Origin: Candidatus Rifleibacteriota bacterium
GTDB taxonomy: Bacteria > Riflebacteria > Ozemobacteria > Ozemobacterales > Ozemobacteraceae
Assembly (NCBI GenBank): GCA_029565415.1
Contig: JAKQOH010000180.1
Location: forward strand, 1-38,361
Direction of reading: 5' to 3'
Length of the DNA: 38,361 nt
Shown piece after piece: positions 15,615 to 23,874 of this stretch (the first letter of the stretch is position 1; each line of letters opens with the position of its first letter). Position numbers and translations under genes: made by a program. The notes beneath the pieces were generated by a model. That model saw only the letters and a list, made by a program, of their open reading frames with translations, was not told the DNA's origin and did not search any database.

Positions 15615-16637
15615 ATGCGTATCACGGGAATCACGCGCGCATTCCTCGGAATCATCGGCGCAGCACTGCTGATCGTTCCCCCCGCCGTTCAGGCGCAACC
15701 TCAGGCCCAGACTCCATCCCAGACCCCGAACCAGGGATTCCAGCGTCCCGCGGAGTCCGGCGGGGGCGAGGATCAGGGCTATGACCGGAATGACGAGTTC
15801 AAGCAGATCATCGGGATCATCGACCTGATCGAGGATCGATATCCCGACACCCGCGACCTGACGGTGAAACTCCGCGGCAGGCTGTACCGACACGAGCGAA
15901 ATCATGTCAAGAGCCGCTCCTCCGCTGATCGGGCCGGTTTCGCAGCCGACGTGGAGACCTCCGGCAGAGTGACGCGCCGGCCCCGGCCGGGCGTCGGTGA
16001 GGCTCTGGAAGTGCCTCCGGGCGCCGATATGTACACCCCCTGCATGGGCCTGCGCGACAAGGCGCTGATCCAGCAGTTGCGCGAGGTGTCGGCGTATCAG
16101 ATGGGCGTCGATTATACGACGGCGCGGAAGATGATGTTCACGAAGATCGATAATTTCGGCGGTGAAGTCGAGTGCGTCTACACCGGTCGCAAAGGCCGCT
16201 ATACCGATATTCCGAGCGACCGCGACATGAACTGCGAGCACACATGGCCCCAGAGCCTCGGCGCGACGGGCGTGGCGAAGAGCGACCTGCATCATCTGTT
16301 CCCCACCGATTCGAAGGCCAACAGCATCCGCGGATCACTGCCGTTCGGCAACGTGAACGAGGCGAACTGGGAGGAAGGCGGAAGCCGCTGCAACGGCTCC
16401 GTATTCGAACCCCGCACCGAGCACCGCGGCAACGTCGCGCGCGCGAAGTTCTACTTCGCCGTGCGCTACGGCAAGACCATCGGGAACGCCGAAGAGGCCG
16501 CCCTGCGCGAGTGGCACAAAGAAGACCCGGTCGATGCCGCCGAACGCGAACGGTGCAACAAGATCGAAAATATTCAGCACAATAGAAACCCCTTCATCGA
16601 TCATCCCGAGTTCGTCGACCAGATCAGCGACTTCTGA
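15615..16637 (+). CDS. Exported endonuclease I family nuclease (EndA-like)
   Basis: Endonuclease I is a beta-beta-alpha-metal non-specific nuclease of the periplasm or medium. This 340-residue protein starts at ATG 15615, 9 nt after AAGGAG. A signal peptide (FLGIIGAALLIVPPAVQAQ) is followed by a Gln/Pro-rich linker. The catalytic block NCEHTWPQSLGA, then KSDLHHLFPTDSKANSIRGSLPFGNV, holds the expected His and Asn residues. The N-terminal 130 residues before the nuclease domain are extra compared with a typical EndA of about 230 residues. Nutritional or biofilm DNA degradation is a reasonable role. It lies between a sensor kinase and an NtrC-type regulator, but its own upstream repeats suggest separate control. 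Confidence 0.92.
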   Translation: MRITGITRAFLGIIGAALLIVPPAVQAQPQAQTPSQTPNQGFQRPAESGGGEDQGYDRNDEFKQIIGIIDLIEDRYPDTRDLTVKLRGRLYRHERNHVKSRSSADRAGFAADVETSGRVTRRPRPGVGEALEVPPGADMYTPCMGLRDKALIQQLREVSAYQMGVDYTTARKMMFTKIDNFGGEVECVYTGRKGRYTDIPSDRDMNCEHTWPQSLGATGVAKSDLHHLFPTDSKANSIRGSLPFGNVNEANWEEGGSRCNGSVFEPRTEHRGNVARAKFYFAVRYGKTIGNAEEAALREWHKEDPVDAAERERCNKIENIQHNRNPFIDHPEFVDQISDF

Positions 16638-16652
16638 TCCGAGAAACCATCA

Positions 16653-16690
16653 AACGCCCTTCCGGTCCAACGATCGGGAGGGCGTTCTTC
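16653..16690 (+). terminator. Likely terminator after the endonuclease gene
   Basis: AACGCCCTTCC (16653-16663) pairs with GGGAGGGCGTT (16676-16686) over 11 bp with one G-T wobble. A short pyrimidine tail (CTTCC) follows. The T tract is poor, so efficiency is uncertain. Confidence 0.6.
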
Positions 16691-16723
16691 CGTTCGGCAG
16701 GGGTGCCGTGATACCATCGGTCC

Positions 16724-18130
16724 ATGCGGATCCTGATCATCGATGACGACCGTCAGCAGGCGGAAAACCTCGCCGCACTCCTCACGGGCCAGGGCCATGA
16801 GGCGCTGTTCCGGAGCGACCCGGTGCTGGGCCTCGCCCTGTTCGAAGCCGAGGAGTTCGGTCTTACCCTGCTCGATCTGCGCATGCCCGGCATCGACGGT
16901 TTGACCTGGCTCAAGCGTGGCCTCGAACTGCGTCCCGATGCGCGCATCGTCATTCTCACCGCCTACGGAACGATCGATTCGGCCGTCGAGGCGATGAAGA
17001 AGGGCGCGTTCGACTTCCTCGTCAAGCCCATCGAAGAGCCGCGCCTCCAGAGCGTTCTCACGCTCACGGAAAACGCCGCGCGGCTTTCCCGGCTGGCGGG
17101 CCTCTCGGCTCCGCGCGGGCCGGATGACGAGATGTTCGTCGCCTCGAATCCCGCCATGCGGCTCGTCAAGAACCTGATCCGGCGCGTCGCGGCGCTCTCG
17201 ACGACGGTGTTGATCACGGGCGAGACCGGCACCGGCAAAGAACTCGTGGCTCGTGCGATCCATCTGAACAGTGCCCGCAAGGAAAAGCCCTTCGTCGCCG
17301 TCAACTGCGCGAACCTGCAGGGCAACCTGCTCGAGTCCGAGCTGTTCGGCCACGAGAAGGGCGCCTTCACAGGCGCCGATGCCCGCAAGCTCGGCAAATT
17401 CGAGGTTGCCTCGGGCGGCACGCTGTTCCTCGACGAGGTCGCCGAGATCCCTTCCGAACTGCAGGCAAAGCTTCTCCGCGTGCTCCAGGAGCAGGAGATC
17501 GAGAGGGTGGGGGGCGTCAAGCCCGTGAAAGTCGATGTACGGCTCGTTTCGGCGACCAACAAGGATCTGGCCGGAATGGCGGCGCAGAACCGGTTCCGAC
17601 CCGATCTGTTCTACCGGATCAACGTGTTCCCGATCCATCTGCCGCCTCTCCGTGAGCGGCCCGACGACATCCCGGCCCTCGCCGATCACTTGCTCGCCGA
17701 GATTGCCTCGGCCCACGGACGACGGCCACCGGCGCTGTCTTCCGATGCCGTTCGGGCACTCAGGCAGCTTGACTGGCCCGGCAATATCCGCGAGCTGCGC
17801 AATGTGCTCGAACGGGCTTCGGTCATCGATGAAGACGGAACGATCTCGCCGGAGGACCTGCTGTTTCCCGCTTCCCCGGCTGTCCATCACGGGACCGGGG
17901 CCGGGCACGCGCCCATCGATGACCGGCTCGACGATTCGGAACGGCGGATGATCATCGAGGCGCTCGAACACTGCCGGGGCAACGTCGTCGCTGCCGCAAA
18001 GCGGCTTTCCCTGCCGCGTCGGACGCTGTATGACCGCCTCAAACGGCTCGATATCGATCCGGCGAGGTATCGATCTTCCGATACGGAGGAGCCCCGCCCC
18101 CCGGTCAGTACCGGTATAATGAAAAAATAA
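16724..18130 (+). CDS. NtrC-family sigma54-dependent response regulator
   Basis: The 468-residue protein has an N-terminal receiver (acidic DDD at 7-9, phospho-Asp in LTLLDLRMPGIDG, Lys in FLVKPIE), an AAA+ domain with GETGTGKE and the sigma54-contact loop GAFTGA, Walker B TLFLDEVAE, the sensor RPDLFYRINVFPI, and a C-terminal Fis-type helix-turn-helix (NVVAAAKRLSLPRRTLYDRLKRL). It should open RpoN-dependent promoters when phosphorylated. The start has no clear ribosome site; a GATACCAT hexamer region lies just upstream, so it may be near-leaderless. The 3' end holds an inverted repeat at 18067-18084. The likely kinase is the gene at 14238 (inference). Confidence 0.95.
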   Translation: MRILIIDDDRQQAENLAALLTGQGHEALFRSDPVLGLALFEAEEFGLTLLDLRMPGIDGLTWLKRGLELRPDARIVILTAYGTIDSAVEAMKKGAFDFLVKPIEEPRLQSVLTLTENAARLSRLAGLSAPRGPDDEMFVASNPAMRLVKNLIRRVAALSTTVLITGETGTGKELVARAIHLNSARKEKPFVAVNCANLQGNLLESELFGHEKGAFTGADARKLGKFEVASGGTLFLDEVAEIPSELQAKLLRVLQEQEIERVGGVKPVKVDVRLVSATNKDLAGMAAQNRFRPDLFYRINVFPIHLPPLRERPDDIPALADHLLAEIASAHGRRPPALSSDAVRALRQLDWPGNIRELRNVLERASVIDEDGTISPEDLLFPASPAVHHGTGAGHAPIDDRLDDSERRMIIEALEHCRGNVVAAAKRLSLPRRTLYDRLKRLDIDPARYRSSDTEEPRPPVSTGIMKK

Positions 18131-18163
18131 TTTCCTCATTTTTCCCTTACACAGGAGGCTCTC

Positions 18164-20452
18164 ATGTCGTTTTTCCGGCCTCGCATGATCACCCTCGCGG
18201 CAATGCTCTCGATCGGTCTGATCACGGCTTCCGGCGTCCCCGCCCATGCCGCATCCGCCCCGGTCATCCAGCGCCTCGAACAACTTGCCCGTGATGCCCA
18301 CTCGGCGCGGAACACGGCCTCGGCCGAAGGGGCCGAGAGCGAGGCCGGGCTGGGTGCCGCGGCCCGCCAGAGCGCGAGTCTCGACGAATTGAACCGGCTG
18401 ATGGCCACCGTTGACACCCCCGACCAGGCGAAGCGCACAATCGATCAGATGCGCGAGTTCGGCTATCGCGCCACCACGGCCGCCGAGCTTGATACCTACC
18501 GCCAGGGACTTCAGCTTCTCTCCGGCCGCCTCGACTTTCTGGCGCGCAGCGAAAGCCCGGCCTACCGGCCCTGCCTCGATGAGGTGATGGGGCTCGTCGC
18601 CGATGCCGGTCAGCGCACGCCGACTGCCGCAGAGCCGCTTGTCGAGCGTGCACGCCGCGCGGCACGGCCGACCGCTTCCCGGACTGCTTCGCGCGGCGCT
18701 CCGGGCATGCTCGGCTGCGAGGTGGTGAACGGCAAGACCAGCTTCGAAGTGTATTCCCCCGCCGCGACCGCAGTGAATGTCGTGCTGTTCAAAAAGCCTG
18801 GCGATACGACCGGCACGGCGTTCCCGATGAAAAAGGACCCGAACGGCATCTGGAAATACACGATCGACAAGGACGTGTCAGGCTCCTGGTACTCCTACGC
18901 GGCCGACGGCCCGTCGACCGACGGCCATCTGTTCGATCCGAAGCGCCTTCTCTCCGACCCCTACGCCCTCGTGAATCACAACCATGACGGCAAGAGTCTC
19001 GTGCCTGCTCCCGATCTGTTCACCTTCAAATGGACCGACGACGGCTTCAAGACCCCCCAGGCCAAGGATCTGGTGATCTACGAGATGCACGTCAAGGATC
19101 TGACCGCCCATCCCTCGTCGGGCGTAACCGCAGCCAAGCGGGGTACCTATCTGGGCCTTCTCGAGGGGCGCGGCACGGACAAGGTGCTCGGCCATCTCGA
19201 GGACCTCGGCGTGAACGCCGTCGAGCTGCTTCCCTGTCAGGAGTTCGATAACAACTTCGCCAGCCACCCCAACCACTGGGGATACATGACGAGCCACTTT
19301 TTCGCCCCTGAAACTTCCTATGCGACCGGGAAGAACGGAGAAGCGATCCGCGAATTCAAGCAGATGGTCAACGGTCTGCACCGGGCCGGCATCGCCGTGA
19401 TCATGGATGTGGTGTACAACCACACCGCCGAAGGGGATGAGCGCGGGCTGCCGATCAACTTCAAGGGGCTCGACAATCCGGGCTACTACCGGCTCACCGA
19501 TAACCCGAAGTATTACTGGAACGGCACCGGCTGCGGAAACGAGTTCCGCTCCGACAACCCGATGACCCGCAAACTGATTCTCGACAGCCTGAAATACTGG
19601 ATGCGCGAGTATCACGTCGACGGGTTCCGATTCGACCTGGGAACGATTCTCGACAAGGACACGATGTCGGCGATCATGAACGAGCTGCCGGCTTCGGCGA
19701 TCGTCGTTGCCGAGCCGTGGGCCGCCGACTGGAAGCGGAACCAGTGGGGCAAGAGCGACTTCCGCAACACGAAGCTGGGCAAGTGGAACGACGACTTCCG
19801 CGAGAAGATCCGCGGCTTCATCAACGGAAACGGCGATCGGAACGCGGTCATGACGGTTCTTGCCGGCTCCTGCTTCTGGTGGTCCGCGAAGCCTTCCGAA
19901 AGCGTGAACTATATCGAGTGCCATGACGGCGCGACGCTTTCCGACCTGTTGCGCGGCAACAAGGACCGGTTCCGGCTCGGTGCGGTGGCGCTGCTGACGT
20001 CCCAGGGCATCACGATGATCCATGAAGGCCAGGAGTTCATGCGCTCCAAGAAGGGCAATGACAACTCCTACGACCAGGACAACGCGATCAACTGGCTCGA
20101 CTGGAACGAGAAGAAGGCCAACCAGGATGTCTACGAGTTCTACAAGGGCCTGATCGGGCTGCGCATGAAATACGAGAACTTCCGTCATGCGACGGCCCTG
20201 AACGGCCAGCACATCGACTGGCTCCAGCCGGCCAACCACCGCGGTCTTGGGTATCTGCTGAAAGGCAAGACGGACCTGCTGGTGCTGATGAACAGCGATT
20301 CGAACGACTGGATCACCTTCAACCTCCCCGACGGGAACGACTGGATCGTCGTCTGCAACGGCGAAAAGGTCGACGACAAGGGGATCACGACCGCCCGCGG
20401 CACCTACAATGTTCCGCCCCTGCGTGGAATCATCCTGAAAAACAAGAACTGA
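18164..20452 (+). CDS. Exported pullulanase/isoamylase-type GH13 glycosidase
   Basis: The enzyme is predicted to cut alpha-1,6 branches of pullulan, starch or glycogen outside the cytoplasm. The 762-residue protein starts at ATG 18164, 5 nt after AGGAGG. A signal peptide (cleavage near AHA-AS, residue 28-29) is followed by an unusual helical region of about 150 residues with no match that I recognise. Next come a CBM48-like module (about 183-260) and the GH13 barrel. Visible barrel motifs are YEMHVKDLT, MDVVYNHT, the nucleophile region VDGFRFDLGTI, the acid VVAEPWAADW and ECHDGATL. The type I pullulanase signature YEMHVKD favours that family. It is the second exported enzyme of the window after EndA. 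Confidence 0.92.
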   Translation: MSFFRPRMITLAAMLSIGLITASGVPAHAASAPVIQRLEQLARDAHSARNTASAEGAESEAGLGAAARQSASLDELNRLMATVDTPDQAKRTIDQMREFGYRATTAAELDTYRQGLQLLSGRLDFLARSESPAYRPCLDEVMGLVADAGQRTPTAAEPLVERARRAARPTASRTASRGAPGMLGCEVVNGKTSFEVYSPAATAVNVVLFKKPGDTTGTAFPMKKDPNGIWKYTIDKDVSGSWYSYAADGPSTDGHLFDPKRLLSDPYALVNHNHDGKSLVPAPDLFTFKWTDDGFKTPQAKDLVIYEMHVKDLTAHPSSGVTAAKRGTYLGLLEGRGTDKVLGHLEDLGVNAVELLPCQEFDNNFASHPNHWGYMTSHFFAPETSYATGKNGEAIREFKQMVNGLHRAGIAVIMDVVYNHTAEGDERGLPINFKGLDNPGYYRLTDNPKYYWNGTGCGNEFRSDNPMTRKLILDSLKYWMREYHVDGFRFDLGTILDKDTMSAIMNELPASAIVVAEPWAADWKRNQWGKSDFRNTKLGKWNDDFREKIRGFINGNGDRNAVMTVLAGSCFWWSAKPSESVNYIECHDGATLSDLLRGNKDRFRLGAVALLTSQGITMIHEGQEFMRSKKGNDNSYDQDNAINWLDWNEKKANQDVYEFYKGLIGLRMKYENFRHATALNGQHIDWLQPANHRGLGYLLKGKTDLLVLMNSDSNDWITFNLPDGNDWIVVCNGEKVDDKGITTARGTYNVPPLRGIILKNKN

Positions 20453-20471
20453 AGCCGAATTCCGGGGAATC

Positions 20472-20506
20472 GCGCCGGCCGCCTCCGCTAGGGGAGCGGC
20501 CGGCGC
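20472..20506 (+). terminator. Strong GC hairpin after the pullulanase gene
   Basis: GCGCCGGCCGC (20472-20482) pairs perfectly with 20496-20506 across a 13-nt loop. No T tract follows directly, so it may act as a barrier to exonucleases or a weak terminator rather than a standard intrinsic terminator. Confidence 0.5.
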
Positions 20507-20566
20507 TGTCTGTACCCCGAAGGTTTTTCTTGCATCCGGAAGGGCGTTGTAGTAGGGTGTTTGCGT

Positions 20567-21076
20567 ATGTCTGAAACCCGTTTCGGCCGACACAGACGCG
20601 GACAGGGACTTGGTCTTCTGATTCTGCTCCTCGTCGGCGGCATCGCGATCTGGTTTGGGTATGGGGTGTACGTCGAGCGGTACTATATCGCACTGTTCGA
20701 CGGTGACATGGTCCGGTATCTGGACGTCCCCCCCTATGGCAAACGTCTCACTCCGGAGCGCGATGAACTGCGCGGCCATGTCGAAATGACGCTCGAGACC
20801 GTTCCCGATCAGGTCTGCAATTTTTTCGGCCTGTTGTCGACGAAGCGCGGATACATCCTGCGCCGCAAGGAAGCGGCCATCGAGATCGAAATCCGACCGG
20901 GATACGTGGTGAAGGGGCTGTTCAAGGATAACCGGCTCACTCTGGACTGGAATCCCGTCCTCAACGAGTCCAGGAAAGCCCGTAAAGCCAAACTCGAATC
21001 CGAAGGGAAACTGCCGGCCGGCTCAGTCGCTTCGGCGACGGCGATGCCGGGCGGTTTGGTCAATCAAGGTAGTTAA
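20567..21076 (+). CDS. Small single-pass membrane protein of unknown function
   Basis: The 169-residue protein has a basic N-terminus (RFGRHRRGQG) and one membrane helix (LGLLILLLVGGIAIWFGYGVYV, about residues 17-38), followed by about 130 residues expected outside the membrane. The C-terminal part alternates charged and hydrophobic residues and ends in a Lys/Glu/Ala-rich tail. No family recognised. ATG 20567 is preferred to the in-frame TTG at 20561. It lies 21 nt before the lipoprotein gene and probably shares its transcript. Confidence 0.7.
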   Translation: MSETRFGRHRRGQGLGLLILLLVGGIAIWFGYGVYVERYYIALFDGDMVRYLDVPPYGKRLTPERDELRGHVEMTLETVPDQVCNFFGLLSTKRGYILRRKEAAIEIEIRPGYVVKGLFKDNRLTLDWNPVLNESRKARKAKLESEGKLPAGSVASATAMPGGLVNQGS

Positions 21077-21097
21077 TCTCGAAAGGAGATCTCATTC

Positions 21098-21430
21098 ATG
21101 CGTAAGATGATTCTTGGTGTTCTGTTCGTTGGTGCCATGGCGCTCGTCGGTTGTGGCGGTGGTCAGCCCCAGCCCGCCCAGCAGCCCGCTCCGGCCACGA
21201 CGGCCCCCGCCGCCGCTCCGGCCGCGACCCCGGCTCCTGACGCCGCTGCCGTTCCGGCTCCGGCCGCGACCCCGGCTCCTGACGCCGCCGCCGCTCCGGC
21301 TCCGGCCGCTGCCCCGGCTCCTGACGCCGCCGCTCCGGCTCCGGCCGCTGCTCCGGCTCCTGACGCCGCCGCTCCGGCCCCGGCCGCTGCCCCGGCTCCT
21401 GATGCCGCTGCTCCCGCCGCCGGCAAGTAA
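21098..21430 (+). CDS. Alanine/proline-rich repeat lipoprotein
   Basis: The 110-residue protein starts at ATG 21098 with AAAGGAG upstream. MRKMILGVLFVGAMALVGC is a lipoprotein signal with lipobox LVGC, so Cys19 would be lipidated. The rest is low complexity: Gly and Gln first, then five near-identical units of 13-14 residues built on PAPDAAA. Such Pro/Ala tails are extended and wall- or envelope-spanning in other proteins. Here there is no folded domain after it, so it may act as a tether or spacer. A terminator follows directly. The repeats are likely prone to length variation. Confidence 0.8.
   Translation: MRKMILGVLFVGAMALVGCGGGQPQPAQQPAPATTAPAAAPAATPAPDAAAVPAPAATPAPDAAAAPAPAAAPAPDAAAPAPAAAPAPDAAAPAPAAAPAPDAAAPAAGK
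21232..21423 (+). repeat. In-frame tandem repeat coding PAPDAAA units
   Basis: GGCTCCTGA recurs at 21232, 21274, 21316, 21355 and 21394, giving periods of 42, 42, 39 and 39 bp. The units are nearly identical at the DNA level and keep the reading frame of the lipoprotein, so slippage would change length by whole units. Confidence 0.9.
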
Positions 21431-21446
21431 TTCCAGCAGGAAAAGC

Positions 21447-21489
21447 AATCCCGGTTGGAACGGAACTCCGTTCCTTCCGGGATTTTTTT
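21447..21489 (+). terminator. Rho-independent terminator of the lipoprotein gene
   Basis: AATCCCGG...GGAACGGA (21447-21464) pairs with TCCGTTCC...CCGGGATT (to 21484), followed by T7 at 21483-21489. This is a long, strong intrinsic terminator 16 bp after the stop codon. Confidence 0.9.
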
Positions 21490-21640
21490 ATTCCGGGAAA
21501 TGGGGTGCGCAGGATTGACAGACGGCCAGTGCTCCCTCGCAGGCGACGTTCTGGCGCTCCGCCCAACCGAGCATCGGGACTGGCGCAGAAGACGGAACGC
21601 CCCTTTCGAGTGTAGAAGCCCTGGGGGGGAGTGAGCGGGA

Positions 21641-22972
21641 TTACTCGACGACGCGGGTTGAGCAGAGCTTGTCCCAGATGGTCTGCCGGTCACCGATGAA
21701 GATGGCCAGACCGCCGATCCCGGCCGGGAGAACCAGGAAAACGAAAAGGACGGCCCGTTTCAGCGCGAGATCGATCGGAAGCGGGTGCCCCTCCGTGGTG
21801 ACGACGGCCGACCGGCCGGCGATTTGTCCGGGCGAGGCACCCTTGAAATACCAGAAAATCCCGAAATAGAGAATGACAGGGATGATCGGAAGGTGGATGT
21901 TCAGATCCGTCAGCCACTCGATCCAGCCTTTGTTCCGGTAATACGTGCCGTCCGAACGGGTCAGGTCCTCGTAGTTCGAACGTTCGGCCGCGGGGAGTTT
22001 GTAATACTCCTGGGAGGTGATGGAGACGGCTCCGAATACGATCCGCTGGACGGGCCACCACCCGAATTTGAAGAGAAACGCCAGCAGCCCGATGACCAGC
22101 AGATCGATGACGAAACATTTCATGCGTGTCGTCAGCGAGGCATCCGAGAGCGCTTTCCCCTTGTTCTGCTCGAGAACCGTTTTCTGGCCGAAGGTCTGGA
22201 CGAGCTGGCGCTGAACCTGACCGATGTTCTGGCCAAGCTGTTTCTGCACCTTTCCGAGGTTCTGGCCGAGGTTTTCCTTGATGTTGCCGAGGTTGTCGCC
22301 CCAGTTCTTCTCCTTGAGGAACCCGACGATCGACTTCTTCCACTCGGCCGCCGTTCCGCCTGCGGACGTGCCCGCCTTGCCCGCGATCACCTGTTCGACG
22401 AGTTCGAGAAGATGGGTGGGAAGCGTCGTCAGTTTCTGCTTCTCGAGCGGGATGCGATAGACGTTGACGGGGTGCGGGAGCCCCTTCAGCTCCTGGAGGC
22501 CGAGGTTCTCGACGGTGATCTCGTTCTTGTCCATCAGCAGATACGTGATCTCGCTGATGCCGATCGAGCCGCCGGGGAAGCAGGGGAGGGTTTCCATGCG
22601 CGCCGTGACGTTCACCGCGTCACCGAAAATGTCGTTCCCTTCGATCGAGACGTCGCCGGAATGGACGACCACGCGCAGGTTGAGTTTCAGGCTCTCGTTT
22701 TTCTGGCGGGCATTGTACTCGCGCAGCAGGAGCTGGATGATGATGCTGCAGATGACGGCGTCCGTCGCGCTGACGAACGTGCATAAAAAAGCATCGCCTA
22801 TGGATTTGACGATTTTGCCGCCGTAAAACTCGATGACCGGCACCATGAGCTGATTGTGACGCCTGATCAGCGTCACGATCTCCTCGCGGGAACTGTGGGC
22901 CGCCGTCGTTGAATAGCCCTGAATATCCGTCATCATGATCGAAAGATTCTGTGACTTGACGGTGCTGCTCAT
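21641..22972 (-). CDS. Class III nucleotidyl cyclase fused to an RDD membrane domain
   Basis: The 443-residue protein begins directly with a class III adenylate/guanylate cyclase domain (about 10-180). Metal Asp residues are D16 (MTDIQGY) and D60 (SIGDAF), and the transition-state Asn/Arg pair is N121/R125 (NVTARME). Residues 225-268 are four 11-residue repeats of the form GxN[LI]Gx[IV]xxxL, a likely coiled coil. From about 280 to the end is an RDD domain (R283, D290 in TRMKCFVIDLLV) with about three membrane helices. The order, catalytic head then membrane tail, is the reverse of most membrane cyclases. GGGAG precedes ATG 22972. Codons near D60 use ATA and TTA, rare here. It stands alone between two convergent or tandem units, and its output (cAMP or cGMP) is not determined. 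Confidence 0.9.
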   Translation of the reverse strand: MSSTVKSQNLSIMMTDIQGYSTTAAHSSREEIVTLIRRHNQLMVPVIEFYGGKIVKSIGDAFLCTFVSATDAVICSIIIQLLLREYNARQKNESLKLNLRVVVHSGDVSIEGNDIFGDAVNVTARMETLPCFPGGSIGISEITYLLMDKNEITVENLGLQELKGLPHPVNVYRIPLEKQKLTTLPTHLLELVEQVIAGKAGTSAGGTAAEWKKSIVGFLKEKNWGDNLGNIKENLGQNLGKVQKQLGQNIGQVQRQLVQTFGQKTVLEQNKGKALSDASLTTRMKCFVIDLLVIGLLAFLFKFGWWPVQRIVFGAVSITSQEYYKLPAAERSNYEDLTRSDGTYYRNKGWIEWLTDLNIHLPIIPVILYFGIFWYFKGASPGQIAGRSAVVTTEGHPLPIDLALKRAVLFVFLVLPAGIGGLAIFIGDRQTIWDKLCSTRVVE

Positions 22973-23082
22973 GACGTGGGTCTCCCGGTGTCTGACATGA
23001 TATACGACAGATCATACTCTCGCCCTGCCACGCGGTCAACCTGTCCGCCCGGAAAGCTTCGGTGCTTCCTGGTGCGCACATT

Positions 23083-23871
23083 TTATCCGCCGGCGGAGGT
23101 GTAGCCGGCAAGAGACTTGCGCCAGAACAGCGTCGAGGCGGCGAGCAGCGTTACGGTCATGGCTACGCCCAAGAGGAGGACGGAGGGCGACTCGCCGGCC
23201 GCGAGGGCGCGGGCGGGCACCGTCGTGACGAACGCGATGGGGATCGCGAGGTGGAACAGCCGGCGGACCCAGGCGGGATAGATGTCGGACGGATACCGGC
23301 AGAGGCTGAAAACGCTCCAGAGCAGCTCCGACATGTTCTGCAGCTTCTCGATCCGCACGGCGAGCCCCAGCAGGAAGAGGAACAGGCAGTAGATCAGGCA
23401 GAGGCTGCACGTGATCGCGACTAGGTAGGCGGCGATCTCGGCCGGCCCTACGGCAATCCGTCCGCTCAGGATGAGCCACGCCAGCAGGGCCTGGGCGGTG
23501 AAAAAGCTGCCGAACTCCTCGAACGAGAGGGCCCGGAACGACAGAAGCGCCTGGGCCGAAACCGGTTTCGTCAGCACCAGATCGAGCTGGCCCGTGTTCA
23601 CCAGCCGGCCGGCGGACTCGAGATTCGGGTACAGCAGGATGAAATGGAGCGAAAACACCGTCATGAACACGGCGTAAAACGCCAGCATCCGGGGCATGTC
23701 CCAGCCGGCGACGGCGTCGGCGACCGTGAAGAACAGGCAATACTGCAGCAGGCCGAACAGGAAGTCGAGACCGTTCGCGACGAGGCCGAAGAGAAAGCTG
23801 GTGCGATACTCCAGCGCCTGCACCAGATGCGCTTTCCAGAACTGCAGGATGATGCGGAGATGGCGTCGCAT
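23083..23871 (-). CDS. ABC-2 type permease subunit (second of pair)
   Basis: The 262-residue protein has about six membrane helices. The pattern (QFWKAHLVQALEYRTSFLFG at the N-terminus, then a conserved LTKPVS and RYPSDIYP) matches the ABC2_membrane_6 group of export permeases. ATG 23871 begins 3 nt after the stop of the first permease, so the two are translationally coupled and likely form a heterodimeric channel. No ATPase gene adjoins. The ATP-binding protein at 28835 is the best partner, as such permeases usually lie beside an ATPase of that size. The substrate is unknown. Confidence 0.87.
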   Translation of the reverse strand: MRRHLRIILQFWKAHLVQALEYRTSFLFGLVANGLDFLFGLLQYCLFFTVADAVAGWDMPRMLAFYAVFMTVFSLHFILLYPNLESAGRLVNTGQLDLVLTKPVSAQALLSFRALSFEEFGSFFTAQALLAWLILSGRIAVGPAEIAAYLVAITCSLCLIYCLFLFLLGLAVRIEKLQNMSELLWSVFSLCRYPSDIYPAWVRRLFHLAIPIAFVTTVPARALAAGESPSVLLLGVAMTVTLLAASTLFWRKSLAGYTSAGG

Positions 23872-23874
23872 CGT

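Noticed and set aside
18878..20779. A 633-residue minus-strand frame
   Set aside because: It is antisense to the GH13 enzyme, whose catalytic regions are clear on the plus strand.
21232..21423. A possible CRISPR-like or other repeat array
   Set aside because: The repeats are in-frame codons of a Pro/Ala lipoprotein with periods of 39-42 bp and no distinct spacers.
21490..21640. A small gene or RNA between the lipoprotein terminator and the cyclase gene
   Set aside because: A TTGACA hexamer at about 21513 is present, but no good -10, hairpin or start-stop frame with a ribosome site supports a gene.
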